From NCBI GenBank assembly GCA_902536575.1, contig CACAYA010000006.1, positions 1-54,426 of the forward strand: a stretch of DNA of 54,426 nucleotides, given 5' to 3'. This DNA is from an uncultured Pelagibacteraceae bacterium. GTDB lineage: Bacteria; Pseudomonadota; Alphaproteobacteria; Pelagibacterales; Pelagibacteraceae. Below the pieces are notes generated by a model that was not told where the DNA came from, searched no databases, and worked only from the letters and a program-made list of their open reading frames with translations. A program made the position numbers and the translations under genes. This document shows positions 9,420 through 17,500 of this stretch, one piece after another; the stretch's first letter is position 1, and each line of letters begins with the position of its first letter.

Positions 9420-10492
9420 TATAATTGAACTCCAGCTCCTTTTAAAAAAGCAGCATCTTCATCCAACGGCCATCTAGGTTTTGCTGGGTGATCCAACTCA
9501 CTAAACTGTTTTAACTTAAATTTTTCTAAACCAACCATAGCTATCATTGCAGCATTATCTCCACAAAGATCTATTGGTGGAAAAATGCTTTGGTAATTTT
9601 CTGCTTTGCATAAACTGATCAGCATATTTCTAATATTTTTGTTAGCTGCCACTCCTCCAGCAACTACAAAACTTTTTTTATTTGGGTTATTTTGTTTTTC
9701 GAAATATGTAAAAGCAATTTTAGTTTTCTTATATAAAATTTCTTCAATCGTTCTTTGAAATGATGCAGCAAGATCAAATTTTTCTTGATCAGTTTTAATG
9801 TTTTTAGTTATTTTTAATACTGCAGTTTTAAGTCCTGCAAAAGATAAGTTACAACCACCTTTATTAAAAATAGGTTTTGGTAAATCATATTTATTAGGAT
9901 CACCTTTTTTTGCTAAAATCTCTATTTTTGGACCACCTGGAAATTCTATACCTAAAAGTTTTGCAGTTTTATCAAATGCTTCTCCCAAGGCGTCATCAAT
10001 TGTTGTTCCTAATCTTTTATATTTACCTAAACCTTGAACATTTAAAAATTGTGAATGTCCCCCCGATATTAACAAAAGCAGGTAGGGATAATTTAAATTT
10101 GAATTTAGTTTAGGACTTAAGGCGTGACCTTCTAGATGATTAACCGCTATGAAAGGTTTATCTATAGAAGCGGCAAAAGTTTTTCCAAAACTTAAACCAA
10201 CTGATAGACAAACAATTAAGCCAGGTCCTGCGGTGGAAGCTACAGCGTTAATTTCATCAATTTTCTTTCCACTCTCATCAATAGCTTTTTGAACAATCCA
10301 ATCGATTTTCTCAATATGGGATCGTGCTGCTAATTCTGGAACCACTCCTCCATATTCTTTATGGACTTCAACTTGACTTGAAACAATATTTGATAAGACT
10401 ACTGGATTTCCCTGTTCATTTTCAGTTATTATTGCTGCAGCCGTCTCATCACAGCTCGTTTCTATTCCGAGAATTAAGGGTTTTTTGCTCAT
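9419..10492 (-). CDS. tsaD: tRNA N6-threonylcarbamoyladenosine transferase TsaD
   Basis: Transfers the threonylcarbamoyl group from TC-AMP to A37 of ANN-decoding tRNAs, in the TsaBDE complex. The 357 residues start with LILGIETSCDETAAAI, the family N-terminus. They contain HLEGHALSP (metal-binding HxxxH), LISGGHSQF, GEAFDKTAKLLG, VVAGGVAANKNIR and a C-terminal CGDNAAMIA. Complete and typical in length. It is divergent from hemC with 56 bp between starts, an arrangement common in alphaproteobacteria. Confidence 0.97.
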   Translation of the reverse strand: MSKKPLILGIETSCDETAAAIITENEQGNPVVLSNIVSSQVEVHKEYGGVVPELAARSHIEKIDWIVQKAIDESGKKIDEINAVASTAGPGLIVCLSVGLSFGKTFAASIDKPFIAVNHLEGHALSPKLNSNLNYPYLLLLISGGHSQFLNVQGLGKYKRLGTTIDDALGEAFDKTAKLLGIEFPGGPKIEILAKKGDPNKYDLPKPIFNKGGCNLSFAGLKTAVLKITKNIKTDQEKFDLAASFQRTIEEILYKKTKIAFTYFEKQNNPNKKSFVVAGGVAANKNIRNMLISLCKAENYQSIFPPIDLCGDNAAMIAMVGLEKFKLKQFSELDHPAKPRWPLDEDAAFLKGAGVQL

Positions 10493-10548
10493 TCAAATAG
10501 TTTTTAATAATTGTACAATCTCAATACAAGTAAGAAATAAATAAATTT

Positions 10549-11466
10549 ATGAATAGAAAAATTATCATTGGATCTAGAGGAAGCAAGTTGGCGATGCTTT
10601 ATGCTGAAAAAGCTAAAGATAAAATTGTTAAAACAACTGATTTTAGTGATCAAGATGTAATTATAAAAAAAATTACAACAAAAGGGGATGAGATTCAGGA
10701 TATAAGACTGTCAGAAGTTGGAGGTAAAGGATTATTTTCAAGCAATTTAGAAAAAGAGCTTCAAGATAAAAATATTGATATCGCAGTTCACGCACTTAAA
10801 GACATGCCAACTATTGAAACAAAAGGTCTTAAAACTGATTCATTTTTAGAAAGGAATGATGCAAGAGAAATTCTTATTACAATGAATAAACAAAAATTAA
10901 GTGAACTAAAAAAAAATTCTATAATTGGAACTTCATCCTTTAGAAGAGAATATCAAATTAAAAAAATTAGGTCTGATCTTGAATGTAAACTTATTAGGGG
11001 CAATGTCGATACAAGAATTAAAAAATTAAAAGATGGAGTTTATGATGCAATAATATTATCTTATGCAGGAATTAAATTTTTGAAATTTGACGATGAAATT
11101 TCAGAAATTTTTTCCCCTGAAAAAGTAATTCCAAGTGCTGGGCAAGGTATAATTGCACTTCAATGTAGAGAAAGTGAAAAAGATATAATCTCAGTGCTAA
11201 AAAAAATAAATCATAATGAAACATTTATGAGAGCACATACCGAGAGAAATATTTTAAAAGTTTTGGAAGGTGATTGTGAAACTGCAGTTGGGGCTCACTC
11301 TATAATAGAAGGTAATAAAATTACCGTTGAAGCTGAATTATTTTCTTTAGATGGTTCAAAAAGATATTATGAAAAAAAAACTGGTAAAGTGGAAGACTTT
11401 AGTCAAATTGGTAAAGAAGTTGGTCAAACTTTAAAAACAAAATCTAATAATTCTTATAAAAGATAA
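10549..11466 (+). CDS. hemC: Hydroxymethylbilane synthase (porphobilinogen deaminase)
   Basis: Polymerises four porphobilinogens into hydroxymethylbilane in the haem pathway. 305 residues with IGSRGSKLAMLYA, HALKDMPT, GTSSFRREYQIK, IRGNVDTRI and PSAGQGIIALQCR. LEGDCETAVGAH carries the Cys that holds the dipyrromethane cofactor. All the expected blocks are present. hemD follows after 1 base, so the two are co-transcribed and probably coupled. Confidence 0.97.
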   Translation: MNRKIIIGSRGSKLAMLYAEKAKDKIVKTTDFSDQDVIIKKITTKGDEIQDIRLSEVGGKGLFSSNLEKELQDKNIDIAVHALKDMPTIETKGLKTDSFLERNDAREILITMNKQKLSELKKNSIIGTSSFRREYQIKKIRSDLECKLIRGNVDTRIKKLKDGVYDAIILSYAGIKFLKFDDEISEIFSPEKVIPSAGQGIIALQCRESEKDIISVLKKINHNETFMRAHTERNILKVLEGDCETAVGAHSIIEGNKITVEAELFSLDGSKRYYEKKTGKVEDFSQIGKEVGQTLKTKSNNSYKR

Positions 11467-11467
11467 T

Positions 11468-12166
11468 ATGCATATTTTATTAACAAGACCTTTAGAAGAT
11501 TGCTCTGAAATGATTGTTAAATTTAAATCTTTAGGCCATCAAGTTTCTCATATTCCTTTATTAAATGTTGAGGAAGTAATTCATGATAAAACAAACTTTG
11601 CAGACTTTAACGGAGTTATTTTCACTAGTGCTAATGCTGTAAAATTTTTAAATCATGATGAAATTAATAAGACAATCAAATGTTTTTGTGTAGGAGAGGC
11701 AACTGAAAAAATAGCAAGAAGTTTTGGTTTTCAAAATACAATTGCAGCAGAAGGGAATGTTTCAAATTTAAAAGAATTAATTTTACAAAATCACAGTTCT
11801 TTGGATGGACATTTACTTTATGTGAGTGGAGAAACAATATCAGTCGATCTTGACCAGCAATTAACAAAAGAAGGTTACAGTATCAAGAGAATTGTAAATT
11901 ATAGGGTCAACCATAATCAGAATTTTAATGAAGACTTCGTTAAAAAGTTAAAGAAAAATATGCCTGATATGGTCTATGTTTACTCTCAGAACACCGGATC
12001 AAGCTTTTTAAACTTTATCAAAATTTATCAATTAGAAAGTCTTTGGATGGATACAAATTTAATGTGTATTGGTGAAAAAACCTCATCAATATTGAATGAA
12101 ATTAAGTGGAAAAAGATATTTCTTTTTAATCCTGGTGAAGAGGAGTTTTTGTTATATAAAATTTAG
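11468..12166 (+). CDS. hemD: Uroporphyrinogen-III synthase
   Basis: Closes hydroxymethylbilane with inversion of ring D to give uroporphyrinogen III. Sequence conservation in this family is low, but the features fit: N-terminal ILLTRPLEDC, then FTSANAVKF in the first lobe and CIGEKTSSIL in the C-terminal lobe, at a length of 232 residues against a usual 230-260. Position directly after hemC is decisive. The gene is followed 2 bases later by an MscS-type channel. Confidence 0.9.
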   Translation: MHILLTRPLEDCSEMIVKFKSLGHQVSHIPLLNVEEVIHDKTNFADFNGVIFTSANAVKFLNHDEINKTIKCFCVGEATEKIARSFGFQNTIAAEGNVSNLKELILQNHSSLDGHLLYVSGETISVDLDQQLTKEGYSIKRIVNYRVNHNQNFNEDFVKKLKKNMPDMVYVYSQNTGSSFLNFIKIYQLESLWMDTNLMCIGEKTSSILNEIKWKKIFLFNPGEEEFLLYKI

Positions 12167-12168
12167 CA

Positions 12169-13254
12169 ATGGATATAATTAATAATTTTTCTGATACATT
12201 TTTATCAGTTTGGAATAAGGGAATTCTAGGAGTTGATATTTTTCAAATTTTAATTGGAATTGGTATATTTTTAATTTTTCTGGTTTTTAGAGGTTTGATC
12301 AGTAAATTAGTTATTAGAAAATTAGAAATTATTTCTAAAAGAACTACAAATAAGTTGGATGATACCTTTGTCCGCTCTTTAGAAGGACCTGCAAGGTTTT
12401 TACCAATTGTTTTAGGTTTTTTTATAGCAAGTTATTATATGACTTTTTCTGCTGAAGGTAGAGACGTTGTAGATACTATTAACAGAACTTTAATAACAAT
12501 TTTAATATTTTGGGTAATCCATCAAATAATTGAACCAGTATCTTATATATTAAGTGGACTAGATAAACTTTTAACAAGGGAGCTTATTGGATGGATAATA
12601 AAGTCATTAAAAGTATTAATTTTTATACTTGGTTTAGCTGCAGTCCTTGAGTTATGGGGAATTAAAATTGGCCCAATTATTGCAGGCCTTGGTTTATTTG
12701 GTGTTGCAGTGGCTTTAGGTGCACAAGATTTATTTAAAAATCTAATCTCAGGAATTTTAGTATTAGTTGAAAAAAGATTTAAAATTGGAGATTGGATTGC
12801 AGTTGAAGGAATTATAGAAGGGATAGTTGAAAAAATTGGTTTTAGATCAACAACGATTAGAAAGTTTGATAAGTCTCTAGCAATTATTCCAAACTTTCAG
12901 TTTGCAGAAAATGCAGTTATAAATGTTAGCGAAACTTCAAATTGGAGAGTGAGGTGGATTATAACACTTCAATATGATTCTACCATTGATCAATTAAAAA
13001 AAGTAAGAGACGAAATAGAAGAATATATTAATAAAAGTGAAGACTTTAACCAAGCAACGGGAGTCGCTGTTAGAATAGAAAAATTTTCAGATAGTTCTAT
13101 TGATCTACTAGTGAGATGTTTTACAAACTCTAATAGTTGGAGTAATTCTTTAGAAGTTAAAGAGAGATTAGCAATAGAAATCAAACAGATAGTTGAGAAA
13201 AATGGAGCTTCTTTTGCTTTCCCAAGTCAGTCGATTTATGTTGAAAAAAAATGA
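12169..13254 (+). CDS. MscS-family mechanosensitive ion channel
   Basis: 361 residues: about four hydrophobic segments in the first 190 residues, then the pore-lining helix GLGLFGVAVALGAQDLFKNLISG. The MscS beta-domain motif DWIAVEGIIEGIVEKIGFRST follows, then IPNFQFAENAVIN and a mixed alpha/beta C-terminal domain. These channels release solutes on osmotic downshift. Start is 2 bases after hemD stop, and the next gene (YggT) overlaps its end by 4 bases (ATGA). Confidence 0.93.
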   Translation: MDIINNFSDTFLSVWNKGILGVDIFQILIGIGIFLIFLVFRGLISKLVIRKLEIISKRTTNKLDDTFVRSLEGPARFLPIVLGFFIASYYMTFSAEGRDVVDTINRTLITILIFWVIHQIIEPVSYILSGLDKLLTRELIGWIIKSLKVLIFILGLAAVLELWGIKIGPIIAGLGLFGVAVALGAQDLFKNLISGILVLVEKRFKIGDWIAVEGIIEGIVEKIGFRSTTIRKFDKSLAIIPNFQFAENAVINVSETSNWRVRWIITLQYDSTIDQLKKVRDEIEEYINKSEDFNQATGVAVRIEKFSDSSIDLLVRCFTNSNSWSNSLEVKERLAIEIKQIVEKNGASFAFPSQSIYVEKK

Positions 13255-13541
13255 TAGCAATTTTTTATTTAGTTTTACAAATTTTAAAACTTTATTCGTA
13301 TGTTGTAATTGCCAATGTAATTTTAAGTTGGTTAATTGCTTTTAATGTTTTAAATACTCAAAACAGATTTGTTTATTCTATTTTAGAGTTAAGCTATAGA
13401 CTCACAGACCCAATTTTAAATAAAATCAGACGTTTTATACCTAATTTAGGATCTTTAGATATATCCCCTATAATTCTTCTACTATTGATTTGGTTTATTG
13501 AAATGTGTATGAAACTCTACATCGCGCCAATGATTTTTTAG
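13251..13541 (+). CDS. YggT family membrane protein
   Basis: 96 residues with two hydrophobic hairpins. Family landmarks are YVVIANVILSWLIAFNV, then the loop LELSYRLTDPILNKIRRFIPNLGSLDISPI, which is the YggT signature (D/NP-x-L ... P..G..D.SP). It is located between an MscS channel (4-base overlap) and folD (9 bases), all on one strand. Biochemical function is not established. A more divergent relative is at 3655-4011. Confidence 0.93.
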   Translation: MIAIFYLVLQILKLYSYVVIANVILSWLIAFNVLNTQNRFVYSILELSYRLTDPILNKIRRFIPNLGSLDISPIILLLLIWFIEMCMKLYIAPMIF

Positions 13542-13550
13542 AAAGATAAA

Positions 13551-14396
13551 ATGATTTTAATTAACGGTAAGAAAGCTGCTGCAGAATTAAGACAAGAGCT
13601 TAAGCATGAAGTTACAAGTTTAAAAGCTAAATATAATAAAGTGCCAGGTTTAACAGTTATCCTGATAGGAGATTTAACTCCAAGCCAAATTTATGTACGT
13701 AATAAAGAAAAATCAGCTAATGAGGTTGGCCTAAAATCTGAAGTTATTAAATATCCAGATTCAGTTGAGGAAAAAACAGTATTAGAAAAAATTGAAGAAT
13801 TAAATAAAGATGAAACAGTTTCTGGAATATTAGTTCAGCTACCGCTCCCAAAACATATTGATAAACAAAAAGTTATTGAAACTATTTTACCGTCAAAAGA
13901 TGTAGATGGTTTTCATCCAATGAATGTAGGAAATCTTTCCTCTGGATATGAAAGTTCAGTGCCATGTACTCCTTTAGGTTGCTATTTATTAATCAAAAAA
14001 GTTGAACCTAATTTAAATGGAAAAAAAGCAGTAATAGTCGGAAGATCAAATTTAAATGGAAAGCCAATGACGCAACTTCTTTTAAAAGAAAATTGCACAG
14101 TGACAATAACTCATTCAAAAACTAAAGACCTGAAAGCAGAATGTTTAGAGGCAGATATAATAGTAGCTGCAGTTGGAATCCCAGAACTTGTCAAAGGTGA
14201 CTGGGTTAAAAAAGATACGATAGTTATTGATGTAGGTATAAATAAAACTGATAAAGGTATTGTTGGAGATGTGGATTTTGATGAAGTTTCTAAAAATGCA
14301 AAAGCATTAACGCCGGTCCCAGGTGGTGTAGGCCCAATGACAATCGCTTGTTTATTGAAAAATACAATAGAGTGTTTCAAAAGATCGCAAATTTAG
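13551..14396 (+). CDS. folD: Methylenetetrahydrofolate dehydrogenase / cyclohydrolase
   Basis: Bifunctional enzyme interconverting 5,10-methylene-THF and 10-formyl-THF. 281 residues with YVRNKEKSANEVG (catalytic Lys in the YxxxK arrangement), VQLPLPKHID, KDVDGFHP, VIVGRSNLNGKPM (dinucleotide-binding loop) and TPVPGGVGPMT. Complete. Its 10-formyl-THF product feeds PurH, also in this window but in a separate operon. A short hairpin (atcgc/gcgat) spans the stop codon and is too weak to call a terminator. Confidence 0.97.
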   Translation: MILINGKKAAAELRQELKHEVTSLKAKYNKVPGLTVILIGDLTPSQIYVRNKEKSANEVGLKSEVIKYPDSVEEKTVLEKIEELNKDETVSGILVQLPLPKHIDKQKVIETILPSKDVDGFHPMNVGNLSSGYESSVPCTPLGCYLLIKKVEPNLNGKKAVIVGRSNLNGKPMTQLLLKENCTVTITHSKTKDLKAECLEADIIVAAVGIPELVKGDWVKKDTIVIDVGINKTDKGIVGDVDFDEVSKNAKALTPVPGGVGPMTIACLLKNTIECFKRSQI

Positions 14397-14433
14397 CGAT
14401 TAAATCTCACAATTTATTCTGTTACTCTAAGAT

Positions 14434-14637
14434 ATGAAAAAACCAAAGTATCCCTATAGGATTGCAATAATTTTTCTTTTACTAACTTTTCCAACAATTG
14501 GAGCCACTCAACTTGGTTGGTACCTTTACGATCAGCAAACAGGGTTTGATTATGGAATGATAGTAGGTACTTTTTCAGTAATCTATGCAGCTTACTTATT
14601 GTATGAAAAAAAATGGAGAGAGGAAGATGAAGATTAA
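14434..14637 (+). CDS. Small two-helix membrane protein, unknown
   Basis: 67 residues: basic N-terminus (MKKPKYPYR), a hydrophobic helix at about 9-29, a short loop and a second helix at about 40-57, ending in an acidic tail (KKWREEDED). I recognise no family. It starts 37 bases after folD and ends 3 bases before the SHOCT-domain gene, so the two small proteins may be made together. Confidence 0.7.
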   Translation: MKKPKYPYRIAIIFLLLTFPTIGATQLGWYLYDQQTGFDYGMIVGTFSVIYAAYLLYEKKWREEDED

Positions 14638-14640
14638 TTT

Positions 14641-14907
14641 ATGGAAAAAATAATTTTTTTTGGGTTAGTAATTCCCATCATGGCTTACGTTCTATATTTA
14701 GGTGGAATGGCAATTATGAATGGATTTAATGCTAAGGAAGCCAATAGAGCTGAAAAAGAAGAAGTTGAAGAAGAAACCAAGACAACCATATCAGCTGATA
14801 ACGGTTCACTGAGTGATGAATTAGCAAAATTAAATAGTTTGCGAGAAAGTGGAGTGCTTACCCAAGAGGAGTTTGAGAAAGCAAAAAATAAATTATTAAA
14901 TACCTAA
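14641..14907 (+). CDS. Membrane-anchored SHOCT-domain protein
   Basis: 88 residues: one N-terminal membrane helix (about residues 4-27), an acidic linker (EKEEVEEETK), and a C-terminal DELAKLNSLRESGVLTQEEFEKAKNKLL. The last stretch is a clear SHOCT (short C-terminal) domain. SHOCT domains are thought to mediate oligomerisation; no specific role can be given. It follows a two-helix membrane protein by 3 bases and precedes a TauD-like gene by 1 base. Confidence 0.85.
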   Translation: MEKIIFFGLVIPIMAYVLYLGGMAIMNGFNAKEANRAEKEEVEEETKTTISADNGSLSDELAKLNSLRESGVLTQEEFEKAKNKLLNT

Positions 14908-14908
14908 G

Positions 14909-15700
14909 ATGTTAAGAATTATTCCCAATAAAAATAATATTGGGGCTGAGATTGACACCGATCTTCAAAAACTTTCAAAAGAAAATTTCAAAATCATTAT
15001 GAATGCTCTAAATAAATATGGGATGATCTTTTTTAGAAGACAAAATCTTTCTTCTAAACATTATGTTGAGTTTGCTAAAAATTTTGGAAAACTCGCAGAT
15101 TATCCTAGATTAAAAGGATTAAACAAAAAATATCCTCAGATAACTGTTGTTCAAAGAAAAGAAAGTGATAAAGGACCAAGTTTTGGGGAGCAGTTTCATA
15201 CAGACTCTATTTATACAAAAAAACCACCAAGATTTACAATGTTGTTATCAAAACTAGTTCCAAGAAAAGGAAAAGCAAATACCGAATTTTGTTCGCAGTA
15301 CTATGCTTTTAAAGATTTAACAAAATCTATGAAAAGAAAGTTATCAAGCTTAAAGGGTGTCTATTCCTCGGAAGGACCAATTTCAATTACCACAAAAGAG
15401 AGAGTGAAAGAGAAAGGGAAGAAAATAAAAGAATTAAGATCTACCCATAAAATTATAAGAAAAATTAGTTCAAATTATGCAATTTACTCTAGCCCAGGTC
15501 ATCTAGTTGGATTTCACCCAAAAATAAAAAATACAATTAATTTAAAAAAAAAATTATTCAAACACCAAATTAAAAAAAAATTTCAACACTCATTAGAATG
15601 GGAAAAAAATCAATTAGCTATTTGGGATAACAGATCCATGTTGCATCAAGCAACACCTTTTAAAGGTAATAGAATTATGCACAGAATAACAATTCTTTAA
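14909..15700 (+). CDS. TauD/TfdA-family 2-oxoglutarate-dependent dioxygenase
   Basis: 263 residues of the Fe(II)/2-oxoglutarate dioxygenase fold. The iron facial triad is visible as QFHTDSIY (His and Asp) and SMLHQATPF (distal His), and the 2-oxoglutarate-binding Arg is in IMHRITIL at the C-terminus. TauD releases sulfite from taurine, but substrates in this family vary widely and nothing nearby fixes it here. The stop TAA lies in a TTAA shared with the stop of the convergent PQQ-type dehydrogenase gene. Confidence 0.85.
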   Translation: MLRIIPNKNNIGAEIDTDLQKLSKENFKIIMNALNKYGMIFFRRQNLSSKHYVEFAKNFGKLADYPRLKGLNKKYPQITVVQRKESDKGPSFGEQFHTDSIYTKKPPRFTMLLSKLVPRKGKANTEFCSQYYAFKDLTKSMKRKLSSLKGVYSSEGPISITTKERVKEKGKKIKELRSTHKIIRKISSNYAIYSSPGHLVGFHPKIKNTINLKKKLFKHQIKKKFQHSLEWEKNQLAIWDNRSMLHQATPFKGNRIMHRITIL

Positions 15701-16788
15701 TTTTTCTCCATTAACCATAAGTTATCACTTGCTAAAAAATAAATTTTACCATTTTTAGGATGTACTTGAATGTCTCTTAGTCTTCCAATCTTGTCTTTAA
15801 AAACTACATTCTCTTTAACATTAGATAGATCAGAAAAATCAATTGCTCTTAATGATTTATCTTTTAAAGAAGTTACTAAAGCGAGACCATTCCATTCTTT
15901 AAATTCGGAACCTTTATAAATTGTGATGGCGCTGGTTGCAATTGAAGGAACCCAATACTTAATAGCTTTTGTGAAGCCAGGTTTCCATTTTGGTCCAATT
16001 TTGCTTCCAGAATAATTTGTTCCACCCCAGCCTAAAATTTTCCATCCATAGTTTTCACCTTTTTTTGCCTGACCAAACCAGTCGCCTCCTTTAGCACCGT
16101 GATTACTCATATAAATTTTTCCATCATAAGGTGACAATGTTAACCCTTGAGGGTTTCTGATGCCTATTTGATAGATTTCTGGCAGCCAATCTGATTTTCC
16201 CTCAAACTTCGGATTATCTTTAGGTATACTTCCATCTAAGTGTATTCTTATAATACTACCCGGATGTTGAGTTGGATCTTGTGCAATCATACCTTGTCCT
16301 CTTTCACCAGCAGATGCAAATAAATAATTATCTTTAATAGCAAGTCTTGATCCAAAATGATAACCCGAGTCTATTGGTGGATTAGCTTGAAAGATATTTT
16401 TAAAATCTAATTCTTGTTTATTTAATTTCGCTTTTGCAATTGAAGTGCTAGTTTTCCAATTAATTCTATTTTCAGTATAAGAAATCCAAACAGTATTATT
16501 TTGATAAATAATATCTAGCAATCCTCCTTGACCATACTCTAAAAAATTCAAATTATGTTTTACTTCTAATATTTCTTTTGTAGCAATATTTATAATTTTT
16601 ATTTTTCCACTTTTTTCAGTAACTATAATTTCATCTTCACTGATAAAAGATGAGCCCCATGGATCTTTAAGTTTAGCAATTTTTTCAAAGTTTAAATTTG
16701 CAGAAAAACCATTTGACCATAGAAAAGTAAAAAAAATTATAGATAAGAAAAATCTAATCACTTTATGACAGTTTAGATCTACCGCCAT
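15697..16788 (-). CDS. PQQ-dependent sugar dehydrogenase (soluble aldose dehydrogenase, YliI-like)
   Basis: Beta-propeller of the GSDH/YliI family, about 355 residues. Landmarks are WGSSFISEDEIIVTEKSGKI at the start of the propeller, GSRLAIKDNYLFASAGERG, IYQIGIRNPQGLT and MSNHGAKGGDWFG (calcium/PQQ-site region). A Sec signal peptide (VIRFFLSIIFFTFLWSNGFSA) directs it to the periplasm. The ORF-track start at 16797 is a TTG. I place the start at the ATG at 16788; a GTG at 16761, one base after the upstream SDR stop codon, would give a cleaner signal peptide and is a serious alternative. No PQQ biosynthesis gene is in the window. Confidence 0.88.
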   Translation of the reverse strand: MAVDLNCHKVIRFFLSIIFFTFLWSNGFSANLNFEKIAKLKDPWGSSFISEDEIIVTEKSGKIKIINIATKEILEVKHNLNFLEYGQGGLLDIIYQNNTVWISYTENRINWKTSTSIAKAKLNKQELDFKNIFQANPPIDSGYHFGSRLAIKDNYLFASAGERGQGMIAQDPTQHPGSIIRIHLDGSIPKDNPKFEGKSDWLPEIYQIGIRNPQGLTLSPYDGKIYMSNHGAKGGDWFGQAKKGENYGWKILGWGGTNYSGSKIGPKWKPGFTKAIKYWVPSIATSAITIYKGSEFKEWNGLALVTSLKDKSLRAIDFSDLSNVKENVVFKDKIGRLRDIQVHPKNGKIYFLASDNLWLMEKN

Positions 16789-17473
16789 CAACAGCAATTA
16801 TCTGACCTGTAACCCACGAACTATCTTCAGTAATTAAAAATTTAGCTAATGAAGCTGAGTCTTTGCCTTCACCCAACCTTTTTAAAGGATGAGCCTTTGC
16901 GATACCTTCTGCTATTGCTGAATTTTTTAACATTGGTTCTGCAATTTTGGATTTTGTTAGACTTGGAGCAACACAGTTTACTCTAATGTGTGGAGCAAAT
17001 TCTGCAGCAAGAGAAACTGTTAAACCTTCAACGGCTGCTTTTGTAGATGCGATGATAGCATGGTTAGTAAAACCTCTTTGTGCAGCAACAGTTGAAAATA
17101 AAACAATTGAACCTTTATTTTTTTTTAAGCTTTCTTGATATCCTTTAATCACTTCAACTGCTGAATATAAATTTAACTTCATACATTTAGTGAAATCTTC
17201 TTCCTTTACCATTCGTAAAGGTTTTAAATCAATTGAACCAACACAGTAAGCAATCCCTTTTATTTCTGGTACATCAGCTTTGACTTTATCTATAAAGCCT
17301 TCTTCTAAAACATCAGCAACAGAAAATGAGCATCCCAACTTACCTGCAATAGCGCTTACTTCACTTTCGTTCCTTGCGACTAAATGAATGTCATTACCAG
17401 AATTTTTTAATTGTTCTGAGAGGTTAGAACCAATAGATCCTGTCGCACCAAAAATGAGATATTTTTCTGACAT
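16763..17473 (-). CDS. Short-chain dehydrogenase/reductase lacking the usual catalytic Tyr
   Basis: 236 residues of the SDR fold. The nucleotide-binding GATGSIGSNL, the LFSTVAAQRG segment with the catalytic-type Ser, the active-site Lys in IIASTKAAVEGL, IRVNCVAPSLT and the C-terminal GQIIAVDGGRS are all present. In classical SDRs the residue four before the Lys is Tyr (YxxxK); here it is Ile, so normal acid-base chemistry is doubtful. It is divergent from the photolyase-like gene with only 27 bp between start codons, and the next gene downstream overlaps its end. Substrate unknown. Confidence 0.9.
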   Translation of the reverse strand: MSEKYLIFGATGSIGSNLSEQLKNSGNDIHLVARNESEVSAIAGKLGCSFSVADVLEEGFIDKVKADVPEIKGIAYCVGSIDLKPLRMVKEEDFTKCMKLNLYSAVEVIKGYQESLKKNKGSIVLFSTVAAQRGFTNHAIIASTKAAVEGLTVSLAAEFAPHIRVNCVAPSLTKSKIAEPMLKNSAIAEGIAKAHPLKRLGEGKDSASLAKFLITEDSSWVTGQIIAVDGGRSKLS

Positions 17474-17500
17474 AAAAATTTTTATTAGTTATATTTAATC

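Noticed and set aside
14383-14399. Hairpin atcgc-aaattta-gcgat at the folD stop
   Set aside because: A 5-bp stem overlapping the stop codon and no U-run; too weak to call a terminator.
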